Assembly: GCA_944380875.1 (NCBI GenBank) | Contig: CALWJA010000040.1 | Coordinates: 1-64,000, forward strand | Direction: 5' to 3' | DNA from: an uncultured Clostridia bacterium | Lineage (GTDB): Bacteria; Bacillota; Clostridia; Oscillospirales; Acutalibacteraceae | Length of the DNA stretch: 64,000 nucleotides | Shown: piece by piece, positions 34,005-41,968 of the stretch | Numbering within the stretch: the stretch's first letter is position 1 | How the letters are laid out: each line of letters opens with the position of its first letter | Translations under genes and position numbers: made by a program | Notes under the pieces: model-generated | Told to the model about the DNA's origin: nothing | The model's database searches: none | The model's input: only the letters and a program-made list of their open reading frames with translations

Positions 34005-35111
34005 ATGGCTGATAGAATCAATGTAACTCGTTCGTCGATGCCCCCTTTTGAAGAGTATGTTGAAGAAATTAAACCTATTTGGGAGAGCCGGTGGCTGACC
34101 AATGCTGGCGAGAAACATCAAAAATTGCAGGCGGAATTATGCGATCTGCTCCAAGTCCCTCATATGGAACTGTTTTCCAATGGTCATCAGGCTTTAGAAG
34201 CCGCATTTTCTATTTTTCCTGCAGGTTCTGAGGTTATCACGACTCCCTTTACCTTTGCGTCCACTACGTTGGCTATTACCCGAGCTGGATTAATCCCCGT
34301 TTTCTGTGATATTGAGCCCGACTTTTACACGTTGGATCCAGAGAAAATTGAGCCGCTGATTACAGAAAAGACGGTTGCAATTGCCCCGGTTCATGTGTAT
34401 GGAAATCTATGCCAATGGCGAAAAATAGAAGAAATTGCGAAAAAACATAATTTGAAGGTGGTTTATGATGCCGCCCATGCTTTTGGTGTTAGAGACGGGG
34501 ATGTAAGCGCTGCTTGTTTGGGGGACATCTCTATGTTCAGCTTTCATGCAACCAAAGTGTTTCACACCATTGAAGGCGGAGCGCTTGCCTACCATGATGA
34601 CGGGCTTGCGAAATATTTTGCGGCGTTCCGGCAATTTGGAATGTTTGATGGTGTCCAGTCCGAGATTCTGGGGACAAACGCGAAGCTGACCGAATTTGCA
34701 GCGGCTATGGGCCTTTGCAATCTTCGGCATCTGGATGAACAGATAGATCTGCGGCGGCGTGTATTTGAGCGGTATCACGAACGGCTTGACGGAAAACACG
34801 GTATGGTTCTCTGCGGTAAGCAAGCTGGTGTTGTGCCGAACTATGCATATTTTCCAGTGAGGATCGTACCGGAAGCGTTTGGCCTTACTAGAGATCAGGT
34901 CTGTGACCGCCTGGCGGAGCAAAACATTTTTGCAAGAAAATATTTCTTCCCGCTGACGTCCCAGTTCCCGGCTATCAAGGGATACTGTGATACGCAGGAT
35001 ACACCGGTGGCAGAGAAAGTAACACAAGAGATTTTGTGCCTTCCGATGTACGCGGATTTGTCCATGGCGGATGTGGATCGGATATGTGATGTATTGCTGC
35101 ACAAAGAATAA
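34005..35111 (+). CDS. DegT/DnrJ/EryC1/StrS-family sugar aminotransferase
   Basis: PLP enzyme that aminates a keto sugar bound to a nucleotide. The 368-residue protein shows PFTFASTTLAITRAGLIPVF, VVYDAAHAFGV, and the cofactor lysine Lys184 in SFHATKVFHTIEGGALA. In this context it should act on dTDP-4-keto-6-deoxyglucose to give dTDP-4-amino-4,6-dideoxygalactose (WecE-like) or the gluco isomer (VioA-like); sequence alone does not decide. The product would suit the acetyltransferase-GT56 fusion at 26786. It is the last gene of the cargo operon. Confidence 0.9.
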   Translation: MADRINVTRSSMPPFEEYVEEIKPIWESRWLTNAGEKHQKLQAELCDLLQVPHMELFSNGHQALEAAFSIFPAGSEVITTPFTFASTTLAITRAGLIPVFCDIEPDFYTLDPEKIEPLITEKTVAIAPVHVYGNLCQWRKIEEIAKKHNLKVVYDAAHAFGVRDGDVSAACLGDISMFSFHATKVFHTIEGGALAYHDDGLAKYFAAFRQFGMFDGVQSEILGTNAKLTEFAAAMGLCNLRHLDEQIDLRRRVFERYHERLDGKHGMVLCGKQAGVVPNYAYFPVRIVPEAFGLTRDQVCDRLAEQNIFARKYFFPLTSQFPAIKGYCDTQDTPVAEKVTQEILCLPMYADLSMADVDRICDVLLHKE

Positions 35112-35309
35112 GGAATGTTTCTTCTTAAAAATTTTTGCTGAGCGGTTAATGCAATCATGGGTGTGGAACTACATGAAAGAATAGAGAATCAGTGTCCTGT
35201 GGAAGGCAGCTGTTACGCATTTTCTTAGTATCGGAGAAACTGTGAAAAAAGATAGATAACAGTTGTTTTTTTAATAGAATATTGTGCCACACAAGAGGTA
35301 CATACTACA

Positions 35310-35347
35310 AAAAAGATTACAGCTTCAATGAAGCTGTAATCTTTTTT
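35310..35347 (+). terminator. Terminator after the glycan cargo
   Basis: AAAAAGATTACAGCTTC and its complement form a 17-bp stem around AAT, ending in T7. It ends the cargo operon before the recombinase module. Confidence 0.88.
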
Positions 35348-35422
35348 TGTTCCACTATTTTTTTATTGTTTCTATACTGCATGAGAAAGTGGAACGAAGC
35401 TTTATACATTTCTTAACCATAT

Positions 35423-35454
35423 AGCATCAAAGTGGATTTGATGGATGCTTTTTT
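35423..35454 (+). terminator. Second terminator-like hairpin
   Basis: AGCATC pairs with GATGCT (or CATCAAA with TTTGATG) and is followed by T6 near 35450. Confidence 0.5.
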
Positions 35455-35606
35455 GCTTAAAAGTAGTATTACATGAAATAACCGTTTCCATCATGCAAAC
35501 AAAATTCTAATTCAGTAAAGAAAGGAAATGGGATGGGATAAGAAGGAATGTACTATTGTTTTTGGATCAGTCATAAGCTATAGCAAAACATAGAGGAGGT
35601 TTTTAT

Positions 35607-35732
35607 ATGAAAAAAGCAGAGATATACAGGTGGGAAAAGTATGTAATCCATATAGAAAATATATGGGGAGAAAAAATTTTAGAAAAAATAGTGGAAGAAT
35701 ATTTGAAACATAAACATGAGAAATCCATATAA
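35607..35732 (+). CDS. 41-residue protein preceding the recombinase, possible directionality factor
   Basis: A short gene with an excellent ribosome binding site (GAGGAGGT, 7 nt before the ATG) and its stop 5 nt before the recombinase GTG. The product is highly charged and helical (MKKAEIYRWEKYVIHIEN then IWGEKILEKIVEEYLKHKHE). Small basic proteins encoded next to large serine recombinases can be recombination directionality factors that switch integration to excision; this role is inference from position and size only. Confidence 0.7.
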   Translation: MKKAEIYRWEKYVIHIENIWGEKILEKIVEEYLKHKHEKSI

Positions 35733-35737
35733 AGGGA

Positions 35738-37348
35738 GTGGCTTATTTGTCGGGGGAGGCATATAGAGCGGCGCTTTATATGAGATTGTCCAAAGAAGAC
35801 GACAGAAACGAAGAAGATAGCTCCAGTATACAAACACAAAGAAAGATGCTTCAGTCGTTTGCAAAAGAAAATGGATTCTTAATATACGATGAATATGTGG
35901 ATGATGGATGGAGCGGGACAAATTTTAACCGCCCTGCGTTTCAAAGGATGATTCGGGATATAGAGTTGGGAAATATCAATATGGTTATTACCAAGGATCT
36001 TTCCAGGCTTGGAAGAGATTACATCACAGCCGGACAATATACGGAAATGTATTTTCCAGAACATGATGTCCGATATATAGCTGTTAACGATGGATACGAT
36101 TCGATGCATCCATATAATGACATAGCTCCTTTTAAGCATATCATCAACGAAATGTATGCTCGTGACACCAGTAAAAAAATTCGTTCCGCTATAATGACAA
36201 AAATGAAGGAAGGCAGTTACATTGGCAATTTTGCTCCATATGGATATAAAAAAGATCCGGAAAACAAAAACCATTTGATTATAGATTATGAAGTATCTCC
36301 CATAATACAAAAAATATTTCAAATGGCAGAAGAGGGAGAGAGACCTTCTAATATTGCACGTTTTTTAAACGAACAGCAGATACTAACACCTGCTGTATAT
36401 AGATGTAAAAATAGGCCGTATTTGGATGTGAACACCTACACGAAACGAAAAGAATGGACTTCTTCTATGATTTGTAAAATACTGAAAAATATCGTGTATT
36501 TAGGCCATACAGCCCAGGGGAAAACTCGAAAGCTTTCTTTTAAGAGCAAAATAACCATTACAAATCCTGAAGAAGATTGGTATGTGGTTCGGAATACCCA
36601 TGAGCCGTTAATATCGCAAACTACGTTTGATATTGTGAAAAAGAGAAGTATTTCAAGGAAGAGATCTTCTAACAAAGGTTTTATTAATATATTTTCCGGG
36701 ATTGCTAAATGTATGGATTGCGGAAGAAATATGTCTGCAACAGGGACAAGAAAAAAAGGCGTTTCCGCTAATTTAGTATGCGGGGGATATAAGCTATATG
36801 GTTGCCGGGAATGCTCAAACCATTTTATCGAATACGATGTTTTATACAATACAGTTTTATCCCAGCTGCAAAAACAAATCAAGCTCAGCATGGATGATAA
36901 AACCAAAATCATTGAAAAAATCAAAAATTATTTAAAATCGACTGAAAAACAAAAAGGAGTTACCAATCTTATTCATTCACTGCAGAAACGGTCAAAGGAG
37001 CTTGATACAATCATACAAAATTTGTATGAGGATACTGTGACCGGTAAGATCGATTCCAATAGATTTTATAAAATGCTTTCCTATTACGAAGAAGAGCAGA
37101 AAGAAATTGATAATACGATAGTTATACATACCCAAAGAATAGAGTCGACACAACAGGAAGAAGCATCAAATTTTCTATTTAAAGAGATGCAGAATATTTC
37201 TGAAATGAAAGAATTGACTTCAGATATTCTACACAGTTTTATAGATCATATAGAAATCGGACAAGGGCATTACGAAATAAACGAACAGGGAGAAAGAGAA
37301 AAGCACCAAACTATTATAATTTTTTATCGTTTTCAGAATCCAGTTTAA
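35738..37348 (+). CDS. Large serine recombinase of the feoB2 element
   Basis: Site-specific recombinase of the TnpX/phiC31-integrase type that integrates and excises the element at the CCATGCACATGG core. The 536-residue protein (counted from GTG 35738) has the resolvase domain with nucleophile Ser18 in LYMRLSKEDD, TKDLSRLGRDYITAGQYTE, the recombinase domain from about residue 170 (APYGYKKDPENKNHL), a zinc ribbon CMDCGRNM and CGGYKLYGCREC near residues 325-365, and a coiled-coil region. GGGAG lies only 1-8 nt upstream, so TTG at 35747 is an alternative start. It is transcribed toward the right att site and stops 17 nt before it. Confidence 0.93.
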   Translation: MAYLSGEAYRAALYMRLSKEDDRNEEDSSSIQTQRKMLQSFAKENGFLIYDEYVDDGWSGTNFNRPAFQRMIRDIELGNINMVITKDLSRLGRDYITAGQYTEMYFPEHDVRYIAVNDGYDSMHPYNDIAPFKHIINEMYARDTSKKIRSAIMTKMKEGSYIGNFAPYGYKKDPENKNHLIIDYEVSPIIQKIFQMAEEGERPSNIARFLNEQQILTPAVYRCKNRPYLDVNTYTKRKEWTSSMICKILKNIVYLGHTAQGKTRKLSFKSKITITNPEEDWYVVRNTHEPLISQTTFDIVKKRSISRKRSSNKGFINIFSGIAKCMDCGRNMSATGTRKKGVSANLVCGGYKLYGCRECSNHFIEYDVLYNTVLSQLQKQIKLSMDDKTKIIEKIKNYLKSTEKQKGVTNLIHSLQKRSKELDTIIQNLYEDTVTGKIDSNRFYKMLSYYEEEQKEIDNTIVIHTQRIESTQQEEASNFLFKEMQNISEMKELTSDILHSFIDHIEIGQGHYEINEQGEREKHQTIIIFYRFQNPV

Positions 37349-37352
37349 AAAT

Positions 37353-37364
37353 AGCATATATTTC
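37353..37364. repeat. Right recombinase arm sequence
   Basis: AGCATATATTTC, inverted partner of 23847-23858, directly inside the right att core. Confidence 0.55.
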
Positions 37365-37365
37365 T

Positions 37366-37377
37366 CCATGCACATGG
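37366..37377. repeat. 12-bp att core, right copy
   Basis: CCATGCACATGG, identical to 23830-23841. On the feoB2 strand it reads ATG-TGC-ATG-G in the same phase as the left copy, which is why excision would restore the gene. Confidence 0.9.
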
Positions 37378-38670
37378 TAAGCGCTTGTTTCCCGCAGGCC
37401 CGGGCCTTGCAAAAGGGTTTATCCAGATTGAAAGCTATGCGGGGGAGATATCCCAGGTCTTCCAGAAGCGTGAAAAGAGGGAAAAAGATAGCCATTGGGG
37501 GAAGCATTACGGATACTACCCAGGATAACACACGCCAAATTCCTTCAAAAAGAAGACTGATGAGCCAGGAAGGTGCGTGGATGGATTGGAAAAATTGGAT
37601 CATCCACGCCTCCAGAGCAGAAAAGCCCTGAGAGAGAAGCTCGGAAGGGACATTTGCTCCTGAGATAGTCAGCCAGAAAACAAGAGCCAGGAGTATGAGC
37701 ATAAAGGGAATAGCTGTAAAACGGCCTGTTAAAATGGAATCCAATTTTCTATACCTGGGAGAAATGCAGGAACATCCGGAAAGGATAGCTTCACAGCAAA
37801 TATCCTCAGAAGTTCGTACCAAGCAGGAAGTGAGCTGATCTTGTAGTTCTTCCGGCGAAATATTATTCTTTTCCAATATCAATTGGGCTTTTTTTGCGGT
37901 GCGGAAGATTTCTTCCTGATTGGGCATGGAAAAAATATATTTTCGGAGTTGTTCAGTCCAGCTTTCCTGTGGTTCCAGAATCCGCAGGCTCAACCATCGT
38001 GCCGAAGGAACGGAATCTTTTGGAAAAAGAGGTTCCAAAAGAGAGGCGGCTTCTTCGATAGGTTCCGTGTAGCGGGGGAGAACAGGCTCTGGCGTATGTT
38101 CGGCTGTTTCTTTCAAAAGGGCAAGGATGGAATCCAGCCCTTTTCCGCTTCGTGCCGTACAGGTGGTAACAGGAATTCCCAGACGTCTTTCCAAAGAGAG
38201 GGGATCGATACGAATGCCTCTTTTTTCCGCTTCATCCATCAGATTAATGCAGACAGCGGTGTGTGGTGTGATTTCCATAGTCTGCAGCACCAGATTCAGG
38301 TTGCGTTCCAGGCAGGTAGCGTCGCATACAATCAAGGCCGCGTCAGCTCCGCCGAAACAAAGGAAATCTCTAGCTACTTCTTCTTCTGCTGAATGGGCAA
38401 ATAGGGAATATGTTCCCGGGATATCTGTTAAAATATATCGTTTTCCAAATCGTCTGCATTCTCCGCAGGCGGTGGAAACGGTCTTACCGGACCAATTCCC
38501 GGTATGTTGTCGCATTCCAGTTAAAGCGTTAAACACCGTGCTTTTACCCACATTAGGATTGCCGCCAATAGCGATCAACAGATCTTCCGGGGATTCTTTC
38601 TGTAGAAGCATAGCTTTATTATTTGCAGCTTCCGGGCGAAGCTTTTCATGCAGATGCGATAGAAAACGCT

Positions 38671-38916
38671 TCATATACTGCGCCTCCCTGCCACAAGAAT
38701 CTGGTCCGAATCTGCTGGGCGCAGAGCAATGACAGCGCCTCGGATCAGGTAAGCAGTGGGTCCACCTTTTACCCGCCGAAACAGGCATTCTACTCGGGTT
38801 CCTTCAATAAGCCCTATATCCTGAAGCCTTCGGCGCATGGAGCCGGAGCAGTTCAGGCGCTCCACCCAGGCTTTTGTATTTTTATCCATTTTTGTCATAG
38901 GAAATATATGTTCCAT
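38671..38916 (-). CDS. feoA: FeoA-family protein (second copy)
   Basis: An 81-residue FeoA-like protein: VERLNCSGSMRRRLQDIGLI, EGTRVECLFRRVKGGPTAYL, IRGAVIALRPADSDQI. It is coupled to feoB2 by a 4-nt overlap, and AAGGAG stands upstream. The gene looks intact although its partner is split, so it may be useless or act with FeoB1. It differs strongly from the first FeoA, so the two loci are not a recent duplication. Confidence 0.85.
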   Translation of the reverse strand: MEHIFPMTKMDKNTKAWVERLNCSGSMRRRLQDIGLIEGTRVECLFRRVKGGPTAYLIRGAVIALRPADSDQILVAGRRSI

Positions 38917-39049
38917 TATACTACCGCTCCTTACGGTTATATTTTGGTTCTTGTATCATAATAGCCGGGAAAAAGGTGTTTGTTCCTGTGAGAATGTGTT
39001 TTCCCGGTTTCAGCCTGTTGGAGAATAGAGGGCATGCCGCAGCACGCAT

Positions 39050-39090
39050 AAAAAAGCGCCTTGGAAAAGAAGACTCTTTTCCAAGGCGCT
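39050..39090 (-). terminator. Terminator of the Dabb-protein gene
   Basis: AGCGCCTTGGAAAAG and its complement form a 15-bp stem, followed on the minus strand by T6. It lies 53 nt after the stop of the minus-strand gene at 39144. Confidence 0.9.
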
Positions 39091-39143
39091 GCGAGTATAT
39101 AAACAGTGTATTCGAATTACGTGGCGGAATATATTTTTAAAGT

Positions 39144-39440
39144 TTAATACTCATAATCCACGCATGCCCGTCCGCATACAACCTGATGCACCCGTTCTTT
39201 GATGGCCAGATGAGCGGGATGATTCTGATAAGCTGCTTCTGCATCTTTTGATACAAAGTCGCATACGAGAACCACATCAAATTCATCACCGTTGTAATTG
39301 GTTCCCAGCTCAATCGCCGTAAGGCCGTCCACCAGCCCAATTAAAGCTTTGAACCGGCCGCGGAGATCTTCAACGAGCCCCTGCGGATTGTTCTTTTTTG
39401 CCTCTTCATTCAGTTTCCATAGTACAATATGCTTTACCAT
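39144..39440 (-). CDS. Dabb-family (stress-responsive A/B barrel) protein
   Basis: A 98-residue ferredoxin-like alpha-beta barrel protein: MVKHIVLWKLNEEAKKNN, LIGLVDGLTAIELGTNY, FDVVLVCDFVSKDAEAAYQN, HPAHLAIKERV. Proteins of this family dimerise; most are uncharacterised, a few are cyclases or decarboxylases. The ATG at 39440 has AAAGGA upstream; the frame extends further without a site. Function here unknown. Confidence 0.87.
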   Translation of the reverse strand: MVKHIVLWKLNEEAKKNNPQGLVEDLRGRFKALIGLVDGLTAIELGTNYNGDEFDVVLVCDFVSKDAEAAYQNHPAHLAIKERVHQVVCGRACVDYEY

Positions 39441-39480
39441 TTGTTGCTTCCTTTCTGCGCAGTTACAGCGCCGGTCGATT

Positions 39481-40746
39481 TTATAGTTCTGAATCGGTTT
39501 TTCGGGGTAAAGTATCAATTCCCAGGTCGTTCTGCAAAATAGCTCCAAAAGTCAGGGATCCCTTTCCGAATTTCTTCCGTATTTCATCCAAAGCGGATTC
39601 CAGCTGTTCCTGCCGGGAGGTATCCTCGGGCTGATTCTCCGGAAAGAAACTGATTTGCTCACCGGAAAAATCTTCTGGGACAAGTCCGGAACCTGTAATA
39701 GTCAGCATACGGATAGGAGCGTCCATTTTCCAGGAAGCTGCAATCAGTTCCATGGAAGCCTCCGCAAGATCCCGGGCCAGATGTGTGGGAACAGATAATT
39801 TTTTCTGCCGTGTAATGGTGTGAAAACTGGGATTTCGGATGGTTACCTGCACCGTGGTGCATTTCATTTTGTGGCGGCGCATTCGTGCCGCTACGGAATC
39901 GGCCAGCGTCAGAATTCCTAAGCGGATATCTTTTTCCCCGGAAAGATTCCGCCGGAACGTCATCCCGTTGCCGATAGACTTGATTTCCCTTGGATTATAA
40001 TAACACCGGACGGGGCTTCTGTCCAGCCCGTTGGCGTAATCCCATAGTTCGCCTCCCATTTTTCCCAGGTGATGCCAAAGCATTTCGCGGTTGGAGGAGG
40101 CCAGATCTCCGATTGTATGGATACAGAGCTTTTTCAGCACATCCCGCGCGCTTTTTCCTACATACAGCAGGGAATCAACAGGAAGGGGGAATACAATTTT
40201 TTTATAGTTTTCCGGGGATATAACGGTGGTAGCATCCGGCTTCTTGTAGTCGCTCCCCAATTTGGCAAAAATTTTATTGAAGGAAACACCCACAGAGATG
40301 GTAAGGCCTGTTTCTCTGCGGACAGTATCCCGGAGCTCATCTGCGATCTTTTCGCCCTCACCGAAAAGAAGCCGGCTTCCGGTTACATCCAGCCAGCTTT
40401 CATCGATTCCAAAGGGCTCTACTAGATCCGTATACCGAAGATAGATCTGGTTTACAATCTGGGAATACCGGGCGTATTCTTCGTGGTGAGGCTTGGCTAA
40501 AACCAGCTGAGGGCATTTCCGTTTTGCCTGCCAAATGGTCTCCGCTGTACGGATATCGTATTTTTTTGCCAGTTCATTTTTAGCAAGAATAATGCCGTGC
40601 CGGTTTTCCGGGTCTCCGCATACAGCCATAGGAACATTTTTGAATTCCGGATGGAGCAGGCATTCTACAGAAGCGTAGAAACCATTGCAGTCGCAGTGAA
40701 GGATTGTTCTTTCCCTGGATACGCCATGAACCGAATTTTCTTCCAT
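39481..40746 (-). CDS. dinB: DNA polymerase IV (Y-family)
   Basis: Translesion polymerase. The 421-residue protein has the catalytic palm motifs ILHCDCNGFYASVECLLHP (first metal aspartate), FGIDESWLDVTGS (Asp-Glu pair), SVGVSFNKIFAKLGSDYKKP, then the helix-hairpin-helix thumb (LYVGKSARDVLKKLCIHTIG) and the little-finger domain. The family usually has Asp-x-Asp or DMDAFF in motif one; here it is DCNGFY, as in many clostridial DinB-like proteins. No beta-clamp peptide stands out at the C terminus. AAGGAGG precedes the ATG. Confidence 0.92.
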   Translation of the reverse strand: MEENSVHGVSRERTILHCDCNGFYASVECLLHPEFKNVPMAVCGDPENRHGIILAKNELAKKYDIRTAETIWQAKRKCPQLVLAKPHHEEYARYSQIVNQIYLRYTDLVEPFGIDESWLDVTGSRLLFGEGEKIADELRDTVRRETGLTISVGVSFNKIFAKLGSDYKKPDATTVISPENYKKIVFPLPVDSLLYVGKSARDVLKKLCIHTIGDLASSNREMLWHHLGKMGGELWDYANGLDRSPVRCYYNPREIKSIGNGMTFRRNLSGEKDIRLGILTLADSVAARMRRHKMKCTTVQVTIRNPSFHTITRQKKLSVPTHLARDLAEASMELIAASWKMDAPIRMLTITGSGLVPEDFSGEQISFFPENQPEDTSRQEQLESALDEIRKKFGKGSLTFGAILQNDLGIDTLPRKTDSEL

Positions 40747-40813
40747 AGAATTCCTCCTTCCGATAGATATGAAAAATAGTTATTCTGTATGGAATAGGAC
40801 TACAGATACTTTT

Positions 40814-41251
40814 TTATAAAGGTTTTGTGAAGCAGATGATGCGATTTGCTTCCAGAAAGCCATGGTGCAGATGAAAAGAAAGGCTACTTTCGTTTTGAAG
40901 TTCACAATCGCTGGCAAATTCTGTGCAGCCCTGTTCTTTTGCCCAGTTTTGGCAGGCGGAAAGCAGGTTCCCTGCAATCCCTTTTTTTCGAAATTCTTCT
41001 TTTACAAATATTCCTTCCAAATACCCCACTGGCGAACTGCTTGTTCCTTCCACGTAATCATGCCGCAATTGACATTGGGAAAATCCTACAGGTTCATTTC
41101 CTGCAAAAGCCACAAAAAAGGCAGCTTCCTGGCTGCACAGAATCTGGCCAATCTCTTCTTTCAGAGAAAGTATTGTATGATTAGGCCAAAGTAGAAGAGC
41201 AAGCTCTGCCAATATATTTTCGTCTTTTCTATCAGCTTTTCGCAGAAGCAT
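40814..41251 (-). CDS. AAC(6')-like GNAT acetyltransferase
   Basis: A 145-residue GNAT enzyme closely following the aminoglycoside 6'-N-acetyltransferase pattern: LLWPNHTILSLKEEI, RHDYVEGTSSSPVGYLEGIF, the acetyl-CoA loop FRKKGIAGNLLSACQNWAKE, and GCTEFASDCELQNESSLSFH ending RIICFTKPL. The family acetylates aminoglycosides; chromosomal members may have other amine substrates. Whether it gives resistance cannot be told from sequence. GGAGG stands before the ATG. No mobile-element signs are next to it. Confidence 0.85.
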   Translation of the reverse strand: MLLRKADRKDENILAELALLLWPNHTILSLKEEIGQILCSQEAAFFVAFAGNEPVGFSQCQLRHDYVEGTSSSPVGYLEGIFVKEEFRKKGIAGNLLSACQNWAKEQGCTEFASDCELQNESSLSFHLHHGFLEANRIICFTKPL

Positions 41252-41334
41252 ATAATTCCTCCATCCATTTTTTGCAGAGAATATTTTGTTTCACACGTAG
41301 GAATATTGTGTGACTGCAATCTTAAAGAAAAGAG

Positions 41335-41772
41335 TCAATTGCTCTGAAAATCAATGTCATATTTGTTTCCATGGGAAAAGAGAATTCCATCTGTCAGACG
41401 AATGCGCAGAATACAGGTATTGTGGTCGCTATAATCATTATGGCCATTGTGAAACCAGGCGGAAAAAGCTCCTTCTAACTTTTTTGCTATCTGCGAATTT
41501 CTTTCATCGTAAATATATCCCAAATTTTCTCCAATACCATGGGCTGTAAACCATTCTCCCGCGATAGCTACAACAGGATTTTTTCGGATTTGTTCCATTT
41601 TATTGGAGAGACCGTAGGTTATGATATAGAACATCCCTTCTTCGTAATATCCGTTTACAGTGCGCACATACGGAATTCCGTCCACACATGTGGCGAGGGA
41701 CAGGAGAGAATCTTTTCCAAATCGCTCTTTCATAAGAGCGCATGTTGTTTCCGTTAGTTTTTCCATCATCAT
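41335..41772 (-). CDS. Pyridoxamine 5'-phosphate oxidase-fold (flavin-binding) protein
   Basis: A 145-residue split-barrel protein: LSLATCVDGIPYVRTVNGYY, YIITYGLSNKMEQIRKNPVVA (the Lys-x-x-Gln-I-x-x-N-P-x-V-A signature), and GEWFTAHGIGENLGYI. Members bind FMN or F420 and act as small-molecule reductases or heme/flavin binders. Starts at a run of three ATG codons (41764-41772) after AAGGAGG. The substrate is unknown. Confidence 0.85.
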   Translation of the reverse strand: MMMEKLTETTCALMKERFGKDSLLSLATCVDGIPYVRTVNGYYEEGMFYIITYGLSNKMEQIRKNPVVAIAGEWFTAHGIGENLGYIYDERNSQIAKKLEGAFSAWFHNGHNDYSDHNTCILRIRLTDGILFSHGNKYDIDFQSN

Positions 41773-41882
41773 AAAACCTCCTTCCAAACGGCTGCACATA
41801 TGCGAGAAATGCATATATGTATCCGGGATATCAGCTATCTGCAAATCAATATACCATCTTCCTTTGTATCTGTAAAGTGGTG

Positions 41883-41928
41883 AAAAAAGGTGCGCTGCAA
41901 ATACAGTTGTGTATTTACAGCGCACCTT
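41883..41928 (-). terminator. Terminator downstream of clpB
   Basis: A near-perfect 18-bp stem (AAGGTGCGCTG...AAATACA arms, one mismatch) is followed on the minus strand by T6. It lies 41 nt after the clpB stop codon. Confidence 0.88.
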
Positions 41929-41968
41929 ATAACGAGATTATGAAAATATAGGAGGCTATTCCGAAGAA

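Larger units (their letters stand above)
35112..35606. other. Intergenic region between cargo and recombination module
   Basis: Contains the operon terminator (35310-35347), a second terminator-like hairpin (35423-35454), and AT-rich sequence. No protein gene is credible. Confidence 0.5.
23842..37377 (+). mobile_element. 13,536-bp serine-recombinase element integrated in feoB2
   Basis: The boundaries are fixed by the direct repeat CCATGCACATGG at 23830-23841 and 37366-37377. Removing one copy and everything between rejoins feoB2 in frame. Just inside the ends are arm sequences GAAATAAATGCT (23847-23858) and AGCATATATTTC (37353-37364), an imperfect inverted pair that would flank the core in the excised circle. 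The right end carries a large serine recombinase whose stop codon is 17 nt from the core, preceded by a 41-codon gene. The cargo is a dTDP-amino-sugar and glycan-modification operon (24425-35111). No conjugation, replication or phage structural genes are seen, so it is an integrative, perhaps mobilisable, cargo island. Confidence 0.93.
37229..38674 (-). pseudogene. feoB: feoB2, 5' part, truncated by the integrated element
   Basis: First 436 residues of a second FeoB plus about 45 foreign residues read from antisense recombinase sequence before a stop at 37229. The GTPase domain is intact: G1 GGNPNVGKST, G3 DIPGTYSLF, G4 NLMDEAEK. Membrane helices start near residue 300, and the sequence leaves FeoB at CGKQALTMCM, just where the 3' part at 23839 resumes. 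Start at 38674 overlaps feoA2 as ATGA with GGGAGG upstream. A truncated protein with only the GTPase and first helices could be made but should not transport iron. Confidence 0.92.

Noticed and set aside
35879-36924. Long minus-strand open frames inside the recombinase gene
   Set aside because: They are mirror frames of a well-supported gene, without ribosome binding sites or recognisable domains.
23842-37377. The insertion as a prophage or conjugative transposon
   Set aside because: There are no capsid, tail, lysis, relaxase, coupling-protein or type IV secretion genes; only recombination and glycan cargo genes are present.
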